Shown here: in pieces, positions 34,864 to 46,300 of the stretch
Position numbering within the stretch: the first letter of the stretch is position 1
Layout: every line of letters begins with the position of its first letter
Assembly: GCA_008933995.1 (NCBI GenBank)
Contig: WARS01000014.1
Location: 6,061,192 to 6,125,191 of the forward strand
From: Datnioides undecimradiatus
Taxonomy: Eukaryota > Chordata > Actinopteri > Lobotiformes > Datnioididae
DNA: 64,000 nt
Direction of reading: 5' to 3'
Made by a program: the position numbers and the translations under genes
The notes under the pieces: generated by a model
What the model was told of the DNA's origin: nothing
The model's input: the letters and a program-made list of their open reading frames with translations, nothing else
Database searches by the model: none

Positions 34864-35529
34864 GTACACGCAGAAGCACCCCACAAGTCCAGGCATGTTT
34901 AAACACAGGGGGTAAAAAGTCTTATTATGACTTCTGTTTTTAATGAAGGGATTTTGCGTACATGACTGGTTGGAACGGTTAATGGAATTTATAGCCCATA
35001 TTTGAGGCTATATTAGGAAATTAATGTCTAAATCTGGATTTTCTGCCTCACAGTGACATCTGTGTGGCAGGAAGAGGCTGTGATGTGCTCGCTTATGGCG
35101 ATTTAAAAGGCTGACAGTCGTCTTTTTCCCGTTTCATTGATTTAAGTCATTATCTTATCAGTGAGAAATCAGCTCAAATGGCTTTTTGCAACGTTAGATG
35201 AAGAAACGAGTTGCACTGAGGGCAAAGGTCAGAGGCAGAGGGCAGCATGACAGCATATATAACAAACTGCTCCCGAGAATAGATGAAGGAAAGCACAAAT
35301 CTGAAAGAAATATGAGTGAAGGGGGTGAGCGATATGTTCAGCGAGTAGAGGGAGACATTTTAAGTATTCGCTGAATAGATGACATTTGGAAAATTCATAT
35401 CAATTATTCCTAAAGGGAGAAACAAACGACACCCTCCTTTCAGGACACATGTAGACGCACGCTTGACAGTTTTCACAAATGACTCCGCCTTATAGTTAAC
35501 CTGTGCAGACGATCGCGTGGTTTTTGTGT

Positions 35530-35544
35530 AAAAAAAAAAAAAAA
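35530..35544 (+). repeat. A15 homopolymer
   Basis: Fifteen consecutive A in the intergenic region. Confidence 0.85.
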
Positions 35545-36969
35545 GTGTATTTCCAAGTGATCTTCCTCTTGAGCCGGAATAAATGTGCTATTTTCAAACC
35601 TACAGTTATCTAAAACTAGTTTTTGACCGTTTCACAGATCTCCCCACAGTTTTTGACATCTCTGTCCACTTTTACAGCGCCGCCGTGCTTCCAGCAGACT
35701 GTTTACTGTAGTTTACAACACTGGCCGCACTATATGACAGGCAGCTGCATATTAGGAACACAACTGCCCCGCCGCTAATGGCGCGCAGCCTGACCTGTGT
35801 TTGTGTAAGGAACAGGCCTGTAATTTGGACTCCATGGTGACTGTAACACAGGTTTTAATCCCAGGGTTTTAAACAAACTAAGATGCATTGGAGAACATTT
35901 GGAGAAAATATGTCAATGTCACATGGCTTTTTGTCATGGCACACAATATAAAAGCATTTGTAAGACAAATGTAGACCAAAAAATGATTATAGATGTGTGT
36001 ATTTATAAATAAATGTCTTTTAATTCTTTTCAAACATTAATTAAGTAATTAAGTAGCTTTCAGCATAGTGTTTTGGGACTCCTGAGGGTTATTAAGCAGA
36101 GAAACACTCAATCATCACTAATTATTTGACTTATTTTTACATTAGGACAGTGAGAGAAACATGCAGGAAGTCTGTTCAGTTCAAAGGATTTTTATCTGTG
36201 CTGTTATCTCCACAATGACCGTAAAAACAGATAAGGGAGCCCTCTCAAACCCAGGTCGCGCAGGGGTCTGCAATGAAAGAGATTTGTGATTTTGGGGTCT
36301 GCTGGTGTTTCATCTCCTTATGTCATGTGGACCAGTGCTAAGTCTTTGTGCTATGCCACAGTGTGACTCCACCCTCAGCTCCAGTCCTGATTTTCAAGAC
36401 TGGTTAGCACTAGTCTAGACATTATAGAAAGGGAGAGATCCATGGTTTGAAGTCCCTGCTCCGCGCTCCACCCCTGGTGTTCCTGTTTTCCAGGTCTTTG
36501 TCCCCGGAACTTGCGCTCACTCCTGGCTGTCCACTAGGGTTTTCTGCTCGCATCTGGATCCCAGTACGGCTCGCATACAGTCCCAGCTGTCCTGTCCTAC
36601 AGAAACCACGGCCTCCTCAAGTCTGGAAAGAAAGCGAGAAAAGAAAGGAAGAAAGAAGAAAAACACCTTCCCGGCAAACTTTCTACCGTCTCAACCTCTC
36701 CCGTGGTTTATCCTCCCGTCGAAGCGGTGAAGCTCCAGTGCGACTCTGAGATTCTTTCCTGCAGTTAAAAAAGTTTTTTTTTTACGTGTTTTAAAACTGT
36801 TTTTGTCGGCTTTTCGTGTTTTTTTTTCGATTGAGTCTGGAACTCGACATTTATCACCGACACCCGAGCGTTTCAGGGGACGTGTGGGCAGCGTTTGAGG
36901 CTATTTTCGGTGTTTTTTCCCCCCCTCTCTGTCCGAGCAGTGAGAGAGGTAGCCTCGGAGCTGCTGTGA

Positions 36970-36990
36970 ATGAAGCGTCTGTTGAGCTGA
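36970..36990 (+). other. gpc4: Upstream ORF 1 in gpc4 5' UTR
   Basis: ATG followed by five further sense codons and TGA, ending 153 nt before the gpc4 start codon. It is a uORF only if transcription starts upstream of it, which is not known. The ATG has A at -3 (GTGAATGA), a favourable context. Confidence 0.35.
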
Positions 36991-37008
36991 AGACATCAGC
37001 GCGTCTCC

Positions 37009-37050
37009 ATGAGGAAACTCAGCGTGGGAGTCGCTGAAACTTTGTCCTAG
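37009..37050 (+). other. gpc4: Upstream ORF 2 in gpc4 5' UTR
   Basis: ATG with 13 sense codons and a TAG stop, ending 93 nt before the gpc4 ATG. It is out of frame with uORF 1 and does not overlap the main coding region. The +4 base is G (CCATGAGG). Its presence in the mRNA depends on the unknown start site. Confidence 0.35.
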
Positions 37051-37143
37051 CTTACACACACCTGAGCGGCCGCGCAAACCTGTTTAATCTCTACTTTTTA
37101 AAAGTTTTGTTTTTTTCTATTGCGGGCAACTTTGCAGTCTGAG

Positions 37144-37300
37144 ATGAAGTCGCTGTTGGTGCTGTGTGTGGTGTGCACGCTGGTCGTGTTGTCTGTGTCG
37201 GGGACTGCGGAGCAAAAGTTGAAAAACTGTAACGAAGTCCGCGCCGCGTACAGCTCCAAAGGCTTCAACGTGAACGATGTTCCCAACAAAGGAGTCAACG
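37144..37300 (+). CDS. gpc4: gpc4 exon 1 (coding part): signal peptide and N-terminus
   Basis: Begins at ATG (gagATGA, G at -3) and ends AACG|gtgagt, phase 1. It encodes 52 residues: a signal peptide [20 protein letters not shown], then [20 protein letters not shown] and [12 protein letters not shown]. The C-x-EVR-x-x-Y-x-SKGF pattern is the standard start of the mature glypican domain. An in-frame TTG further upstream was not chosen because the signal peptide starts cleanly at this ATG. Confidence 0.95.
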
Positions 37301-40300
37301 GTGAGTCTCCAACAAGCCAGTTTTCACCTTCAACACAGCCATTAAGAGCTGTAGGTTCCCAAAGTGGGGGTGGCGGACCCCCTCGCGGGTCCCGCTGGGG
37401 CGCCCCGGTGGTCCCACCGGCTAACGATAGGTTTTTGAAGCTAGCAGCGTTAGCATAGCGTGAGACTAGGTAAAGGTCAGAGCAATGTGCTCCCAGGTCT
37501 CTGCTGTCCCATTGTTAGCTTCTGCCACACAAACACAGACACACGGCGTACTCATAACTCACCCTCATAGGTTCTCCAGATGGTTTTCTCCGAGACAGAA
37601 TCTCCTGAAATGCAGTAAAGTTTAGGAGTCACTGACATGAAAAAGCACAGACGGCCCAACAACAAACAGTAAAACTGTCATTTATCCAAATGGACACTTT
37701 GTGCCTCTGTCAGAGTCCGTACGGAGACGTGCTTCATCATGCAGACGTGGTGCTTTTTCATGGGTTTTTTTGGAGAAAGCAGCTGAAAAGACCTGAATCA
37801 AACGTGTGACTGGAAGGCCTCCACTAATCCCGGGGGTAAATATAGTCCTCATTTAGGAAATACTTGTAGGCAATTCATAACAATAAAGAGGTATAATCAA
37901 CACACAAGCTCAGCTCCCCGCTGAAAGAAGCCAGGCCGGTGTTTATTTCCAGGCTTCCTTAGCAGAGCCTCCCGTGGCTGTGAAGTGCGGGCGGCCTGCA
38001 GGGATTTCGTAAACACGTCTGTGCATTGTGAATGAGACTTATGGGTGTTTCTGTTCGCTCTCTGGCTCGCTCTGGTTTTGTGGTTTGAATATTTTCTGTG
38101 CGGGCACACGTTGTACGCCTGCATCTGCCCCTGGTCTAGTCTGCAGGGCAGGACGTAGGACGTAATGCACCAGTAACTCTGCAGTTGCTCTGTTAATAGT
38201 CAGACAGAGGTGAGAAGGCGAATCAATGTAGCTAATCATGAGTTAAACCCAAGTGATGGAAACTTACTCAGAGAGTGGAGAGAGAGAGGAGTTGGGGGGT
38301 GGGGGGGCTTTTACAGTGAAGGCTTGAGGGGAGCAGGGGAAGGGGGTTGGGGTTTGAAATTCCACTGTGCCCTGCATACTTTAAATCCCTCCCTTCTCTC
38401 ATTTCCTTTTCATTTTTATGGTGGTTAAAATGAATATGCACACATATACTCGGCCCCGTTTGGTTGCCAGTTTTGCCTCAGCAGTCACGTTCTTGTTTAA
38501 AATGATAGAAGTAGGTCACCCAGGCATGGCCTCTGTCATGTTGGGGTCCTGCCTTCCTCCCATTTTAAGTCATTTCCTAATGTGTGTTTATCTTAGCGGG
38601 CTTCATAATTAGCCTCTCTCTTTCTCTCAAGCTACTTTTTTATAGACGTTTCAGGGCCCAACTGTTGAGTGTCGGCGACACGTTCACAGCGTTATTTCAT
38701 CTGACAGGGGCGACCGATTTGTATGTGTCCCCTTCATTGTGCTGCCGTCCTTTTATGGGTTTACTTTGCGTTGCAAGAGGATGTTCAGACTTTGTCTTTC
38801 TCTGTCCAGGCCACGGCGGCTCATTAGGATTTGAGTTGTGCGTAACTGTCACAGAGGGAGAGGACTTATTTTTTTTGTCTTGAGGTCCTTTTGTTTTCCG
38901 CCTGTATGTCTTTGTGATGCTAAATGTCATTGAGAGTAGCCCAACATGTCTGCGTCGGTCGGACTTAATTGTCTTGCATCTCCGGGTTTTGAAAGAAGGA
39001 TCTGAATGAAGGCCGTTTTATTGTGCAGGTTTGTGTGCTACACACACGTGCCTTTTCCTTACAATGGGTTCCTGGTGTATGTCTGGGCCTTGGGCAGGGC
39101 CGACCTCAATGAGCAGCTCTTTGTCATTGAAAGAGACTGAGATAATTGATCCATAGAAAGCAACAGGGTCTACTGTCATTAAAGAGTGTTGGGGGGTCTG
39201 CAGAAAGCAAAAGGCAGATACAGAAGCCCCGCACTCTTGAAATGTTTCATGTCGCTGGGGTGAAACGGCCCCAGATGTGCGGCCTGATAGAACTTCACCC
39301 ATGTTTGTCAGAGTTTCACGTCTATCCTTTGTAACGGGTCAGACTCCAAACATTAATTCTCCCCTTACCAAATCACATGCTGTATTTAATTCAACTGGAT
39401 GTGAGGTTGCAGAAGGGTAAGGCCATTAATTACCCGCATGTGTGTCATCATTTTGGTTCCAACAGTTAATAATCAAAGACGCAGTTCATGGGAAATGGTT
39501 GTTTCACTTCGAACATCTGCAGAAGTTGAAACAGTTGAAGTAAAATAATTTTGTTCCACATTAGGCCGGCGGTTGTGATCAGAATATTTCTTCCAGAATA
39601 ATGGGCTTTTTTGACTTAAACCATAACTATGCAGACAAGAGAAGGCATAGTTTGAAAATTATACAGTATCTTTGCCAGTTGTCACAAAAGTAGTTTTTGA
39701 GATGTTTACCTCCTTTGATATGATGATTGATCATAAATCAGATTGGTAGAATATGGGTCTTATTGGAGACACAGGATTCAAAACTTGCCTTTTATAACCA
39801 CAAACATCTTGTGTTGTTGTTGGCGGCGTGGAGATAAGAATGTTTGTTACCATTCAAATTACCAATGGCCTCAGCTGAAGCCAGACTTGAGATTCAATAA
39901 AGATGTTTTAACGTAAAACTGAAATGGATTGCTTCTGCATAGACGGAACCAAGTGATACAGAAGAGCAGCAGGCTCAGTCGGTAAATTCCTCGTTGATCC
40001 CATGGTATCAATCTTTTACCACTCACGTGGAAGCAGTTCAAGACCTCGTTTCCAAGTTTCTAGTCTGCTGGATGATGATTTGTTTAGGGCCTGTGGTTGA
40101 AATACCTCATTTAAATGGGGAAATAAATGACGCTCACACAACTAATGATGACAGATGGTAAGAAATCACACAGAAAGTAAATGGTGGGTTAAGTGTCAGG
40201 GCCTGCTAATAGTAGGTAGTGTTTATTTTTCATTAGTTACATTTGATCCTGTGATAAATGTTAAAAGATACTTGCTAACTGCTGTTGCACAGTTGCAACA

Positions 40301-43300
40301 TGGCCCAGCTCTTCATGCTCAGCCAGAGAGCAGAGCAGTTAACGCTGACCAGATTGGCATCTGCCATGTCAAAGGCTGCTCACTGTGGGCTGGACGCTGC
40401 GCTTCCAACCTTTTTTGCAGCACTTCAAGCCAAATCTGCTTCGGCAGCCAGGCTTGATGTCATCCTTCAGGTATGGGACAATGGCAGAGATCAAAGAGTA
40501 GAGGGTCGCTTTCCCTCCCTTCAGCACGAGGAACATCCCCTGCTCATAATCAGTTCAGTGCATTATGACTGAAACTCAAAGCGTGCATGACCTCAGCGCG
40601 TTGGCCTCTGTGAGCTCGAGACATTCTGCAGTCTCACATTGTGAGGGCCGCTTCCCCCTTAGCCGGTGGCTGCATGCCCTGCATCATTACGGTTTGGGAA
40701 ATAACAGGTTGTGTTATTGCTGTGACATTCAGCAGATAAGATAAGAGCAGGGAACTGGAGCATACACTGCCTGCAGGAGTTTTTATAGCTCAAAGACCAA
40801 TATTTGGCGGAGTGTCTCTGCTCTGCTCAGAACTGTGGACTGGCATTTTACCACCTGTAATAATTAACTAATCAACTACCACCCCAAGTGTCTTACTTGC
40901 AATTCAAGGTCAGTCCCATAAAACTCAAACGGCCCTCTTTGTTGGATGCGAAACATTTTGCAAGCCTTATCATAAAGAAACACCTGAGTGCCGCACTTAG
41001 TGACGAAGTTTACTTACCAGTAGTTCCTACGTTGGTTGTTGAAAATCATAGAATAACAGTCTCTGCAATCGTTCCTGCATTGCAAAATAAAAAGTTCTCA
41101 TAAAAAGACCAAAAGCAGCTCGCATGAATCCAAGACCTTTAATCCAACTATATGTATTCACAATCATTACCTGTGTGATTGTTTGACCCTGATCAATGTT
41201 TTACACACCCTGCTCCTGCAGTCTGGGAGGTCAGGAGTCCAGAAGCAGGTACCAACACTCAGATAGATCATAAATTCTGTTTTGTGATCCTGAATCTCAC
41301 ATTAAAACTCAGTTTTATAGCGACATGTTTACTTAAAAAACCCCCACAGTGCTTTTTAAGATATTGCTCATGGGAAATAAAATTGAATAAACCTGTGTAG
41401 AAAAATGCACATTTATCTGATTTCCATTTCCCAAAATTGTAACTGTGGGCTACATCTTTCTAAAGACGCATCACTGTTAAATGCTCCTTTTGTTCTTTCC
41501 CAATTGGTACATGAAAGAAGGACAACATTTTGAGCCCAAACTGGTTTCATGCCAGGAACAGAGAGATCAAATGGTTTCAGGTGTGTCTTAGTCCAGCCCA
41601 TAGGTGTGGTTACGACCGACGGTGGTTTCACACATATGCAAGCCTGACTCACCAAGTATTACTCACCGCGCATCAAAATTACACTTAAGATTAGACCGCG
41701 CGTGCATGAAAAATCACTTAAAACCATTACAGTGGAAACTAATGCACTGAAGACGGCCTGCTATTACCAAGTGGTTTGACCAGACCGAAATACCACTACA
41801 GCTTTATGCCGAGTAACGCTGAAAGCTGGGTTTTAAAACAAAGCCAAAGTGAAAATAGGCACGAGTGCGGCCGTATGTTGCTTTGAGTCTGGATAAAAAG
41901 TTCTTCTTAGCACAATGTAATTTTTGTCCAAGAGGAAAGAGACGCACAAACGTTAATATCAATGACTGATTTGAAGAGAAAATTCATAAAAGTGTGTGTG
42001 TGCGTGTGTGTCGAGATAAAACAAAGACGCTGCATTGAAGCAGTAATCTCTGATAACATTCCTGAGCGATGGGATGGACCGGAGGGTTGTAGCTTCTTGG
42101 TCTGAATCCTTCGAGTGCTCCTTCTCATTTGCCTTATATGCCCTTGAAATCAAGTGTTAAAACGAATGTTTCCTGTGCTCTGACATGCCAGCATTATCGG
42201 TAAAATCTAAAGTAGGAAAACACAATCATCTCAGCCTTCAACGGTGACCCCGGCGTTTGTTTTGCCTCACCGGGTCATATGAGGATGTAAGGGTGGGGCT
42301 CCTGGACAGTGATGGACTACAGATTTAAAACCTTACTGGTGCATATTTGTGTTATGATTTATGTTGAAGTGAAGTTATAGTTTTCCTCGAGTCTGGATGG
42401 TTGCTCAGTAAATACATAGCGAGCATTTTATGTGTTCTCTCCTCTGATGGTATCCCTGGAGATCAGTTAAAAGCACTGATAATGAGATGATTCCTGTGGC
42501 TCTCTGCTCCGTATATGTCACATCCTCTTCCTAACTGTTTGGCAAGCGTTCAGGATAATTGAGTTTTGGTATCATGAGGTTGAGGTCTTGTGAACCCAGG
42601 GGGAGCCTGGCTGGGACCTGTAGCGTCCAGATGGGGCCTGAGGAGGGAGGGCGGGTGGCTGCACGTGCCTGCCAGCGCTGTGGTATCTCGCCACTCTTAT
42701 CGGCTTCCTGCGATCGCAGCGAGGCAGCTCTGAGATCAGGGGCTCTTGTGGTGTCCCGGCCTGCTCTGCCAGCAACAGCTGCCCTGTCATTGCTCCAAAA
42801 CATTTCATCTTATCACAGTGTTCAAGAATTTTGACTGCATCAAAAAAAATAAATTCAAGAACGGTACTACAACTGCTTGGTTTTCGAGTTGCGTGGGTCA
42901 GATCTGGTGGATGAAATGATTTTGTAATGCCAGACCTGATTAGGTGTCTGGGCAGCTCCCCTCTCCAACATGTAGGGTCGTGGAATCTCAAGTTTCCCTC
43001 TCACACTCATTTCGTATTCTCCGAGTGTAGCTTCAGTTCAATAGCAGTGAGTGCGTGTGTCGACTGAGCGTCCGTAATTCCGTCTATCTGCATCCTTTGC
43101 CCCCCACCCCCCCACCCCAAATGGCCAAGTGAGCGACAGATCAGTGGGGGGTGGATGCTGTGTGTGGGAACAATTGAGCACCCCCTTTTTTTAGTTGGGC
43201 CTGCCCCCCCACCCCCTACCCCTCCCCTCCTCACCGCATTCCACACCAGACCACCAAGACCCGCACATCGGGAGCCCCGGAGCTGGGAACACATGGCAAC

Positions 43301-46300
43301 AAAGAGAGCGCTGGAGGGACTGACTGTGGCGTACAGAGAAAGAGAGGGGGATTTGACTGACAGGAAGGAGTTTGTACCAGGGCGAGTCGAGCTGAATATC
43401 CAGGAGAAATGGTGGGCCAAGCCAGGAGCCTGCGTGTGTGTGTGTGAGACATGGGCTTGGGGAATCTGGGGAGGTAACTGGAAGCATGCATGCCCTGTGA
43501 CTCATCGTCGCTCAGTCATACAGGCATGTACGCACAACCTGCCCGCCTGTGTGAGCACACGCGCCCGTCGAACACGGCTCAGGGGGCTGACACAGGTTTT
43601 AACCGCCGTACAGTGCGGCGCATTTTATTTCCCCCCGCAATCGGACACATTTAATGTATCGTTTGATGGATCTGTGTGGGTTTTGTCTGGTGCAAACTGT
43701 GAGAAATCCTGATCTGGCTTTGTGGTTTTCTGAGCGGAGGGGAGCGACCCCCTATAACTCCTTGTTAACACGTCCTGTTTGCACGCTGTTAAAGCCCCCC
43801 CCGCCCCCCGCCGCCCCTCCTGTTTCGACTGACATATCAGTTCATTTCTTCTCCCCCTGCTCGCTCTGTAGCAGCTCCTCCGGGAGGTTTTGTTTCATTC
43901 CTTTCTTCCTCATCCCTGGGTGATTTCCTCTCTTTTTTCACCATCAGTAGTGGTTTACTGGTATTTTGCTGCCCTGCTCCATTCAGCCCACTCTGCCTCT
44001 CCTGTCTAGTGTGCGCTTTATACCTTCGCTCTGTGCAGAAAGGCTTTCAGGTGATGCGCGCCAAGACTAGACCAAGTCTCCCGACGCATCTCGCCATAGC
44101 ATTATTGGTTGTAAGCCTTTAGGAGGCAACAACTTGAGTCCACAAGAAACATTGTATGAGGTGCAATGATGCATCCGAAGTGAAGTTTCGCTGTTTCTCT
44201 CGTACCTCTGTGCATCTCCTTTGTGTTGATCACCTCAACGCTGGTGTCACTTAGCCAGCTGAGGGAGTGTGGAGCAGGGCCGTGGGCTCTGATCCCAAAC
44301 TGCAGGGGTGGCGTGTGACCCCCGCTCTTCTTCTCCACTCACCCACTGAAAGTCAAGGCATCACAGCCAGCAGGGGGAGTGCGGTTATGATGTAGGTGTA
44401 ACTCAACCAAGGTTAATTGATTTCCCGTGAAGCCGCAACGGCCTTGATGTCGGCGCTGATAGTCAGGATCATCATTAGGATTTGTGCGACTCGCCAGAGG
44501 CCCGTGTGGTTAGGGATAGCGGTGAGGGAGCCAAGCCAGGGACTTGCCTGGGTGTTTGGGCTGAAACCCCAGTGCTGGGTGCAGGCCAGATGAGCTGTAA
44601 TCCCTGCTAATTACTCCCAAGGCCTACATCAAGACTCCCACTGACGAGGCAGTCACTCACACTTAGCTCACTTTTCCAAACTGCAGTTAGCTTAATAGGT
44701 TTCCTAATATTTACCTAATCCCTCTGTGTGCTGCTCACTCTTGGATTTATTTTCATATAAATTATATTGTTTGAGATCAAAACCCCCGCCTGTTCCCTCC
44801 CCCCCCCCCTTCTTCTGTCAAACATAAAAGCGGTGGGCAGGTCTTTGGCCGCCTCGCACGGCTCTGTGAATTTGACTGACGAGTCGATGCCATGTGTTAA
44901 AAGCGGGCCATCAAATCTCAAATTTAAAACGCGGAGAAAACAATGGCAGCCGTCCTGCTGGCCGAGGGCCGACTGAGCGAGGGGAGGGGAAAAAATGGCA
45001 CACACGAAAGGGATCGAATACTTTGTTAAACGATGGCTCCAGAGCTGCAAATCATTCGGTCAGTGTGTTCGGAGGGTGGTTTCTGCTGGCAGAAGTAGTG
45101 GTCGTTATGTGGGAATGTGAGTCAACTCGCCAGGGGTTGAAATATTGTACGTCATCGGAATGGCAAGCAGCTTTGATTTATTGACACTTTCAGTATCATC
45201 GGCGGCGGACTGAGCCGTTCCCGACCGAAGCCTGTTAAACCATTGTACCGTTGAGGTTTAGACTTTCTGGTCCCTTTGACAGTCGGCGATGAGTGGTTCT
45301 CTTCCCACCGCCTCCGCTGGTGTCCAGTTTCCTAAGGCCCAACAGGTATATCAGAATCTTTGTTGCCCTTTTGTAGCTTTGAGCTTCCAGAAACCCGATC
45401 TTGTACCTGACCTCATTCTGCCTGGGGGGCTTCGCCGGGCCCCGTCCTGCCTCAACATCTGGCGGACCTCAGCTGCTTTTGGATGTCTGTTATAAACATT
45501 GTCAAAGAGCCCCCTGTCCTTAGGAAGGGTTTGCTGGCTTTTACTGGCAACGATGAAAATGTATTGTTTGTGCGTCAAGTCTTTTTAAAAGCTCTCATAT
45601 GTTTCAACAAAGTTGGATTTTTGGAATTCTTCTTATGTGGAGTTGGGGGGGACTCACACACACAAACGCATGTGACCGGCCCACAAAGACCGGTTTGAAG
45701 ATAGCCTTGTGTGAAGCATATCTTAAAGGGGACCTATTTGTAAGCCCAACAGTAGCCCACTTCTCTGACAGCGCAGCAGTGTTTGCACGGGGGTCCCATG
45801 GTAAAGCACTTGGCCTAAAGTAAAGAGTGTTTTTCATCTTCACCTTTAAAGTCTGTTTTCATTTGTGTGCCATGAGTCAGTGGAAAGACAGAGGGCTGGT
45901 GCAGAGGGACAAGCCAGGAAGGTCTTTTGTGCCTCCTCTCTCTTTTTTTTCCTCCTCCTCATCTCCTCCCTTGTGATAATCACGCTGTGCTGCAACTTGT
46001 CCTCGCCATTTGTCTGCAAAACCTCTGCCTGTCTCTGCAAATCTTAAACATAACACAGTCCCGCTCCCTCCCTGTCTTTCGCTCCACTCCTATTTCCCCA
46101 CACGCACGCGCGCGGACCGGGCTGGAGCGTCAAGGTGGACTCTGTAGTAAAAGCGCTAGATCAAACGGCGCAACTCCGCGGTGCATCTAAAGGCTCATAA
46201 CCTGAAAGAAAGATGTGGAAAAGGTGAAAGATTAGAGCCGCTGTTAACGTGAATCATTGCCTCCGCCTCCCTCTGATAGACGGTGGTGGTGTTCCCAGCG

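Larger units (their letters stand above)
31296..36430. other. gpc3-gpc4 intergenic region
   Basis: No gene is recognised on either strand. It holds an imperfect TGTACATTAT repeat (about 31719-31749), an 11-bp-arm inverted repeat (31816-31857), one copy of a dispersed repeat (32065-32137), a near-perfect palindrome with 14-bp arms (32856-32885), a CA microsatellite (34829-34863) and an A15 run (35530-35544). The longest open frames are about 70-110 codons, lack splice context and show no recognisable domain. Confidence 0.7.
36430..37143 (+). promoter_or_regulatory. gpc4: gpc4 promoter region and 5' UTR (boundaries approximate)
   Basis: The 700 bp before the gpc4 start codon are richer in CpG than the flanks, with clusters around 36460-36560, 36700-36760 and 36940-37080, including a GCGGCCGC at about 37066. 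I find no convincing TATA box. A CpG-type promoter with dispersed start sites is the likely reading, as is usual for vertebrate developmental genes. Short upstream ORFs are present. The transcription start cannot be placed from sequence. Confidence 0.55.

Noticed and set aside
37301..37458. Read-through of gpc4 exon 1 into intron 1 as coding (frame stays open to 37458)
   Set aside because: The donor AACG|gtgagt is strong and the next exon continues the glypican domain in phase. The read-through enters a GC-rich repeat fragment.
43155..43712. 185-codon open frame on the + strand in gpc4 intron 1
   Set aside because: Proline-rich start from C-runs, then random-looking composition. Overlapping long frames also exist on the opposite strand, which is typical of GC-rich non-coding DNA. 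No splice context or known domain.
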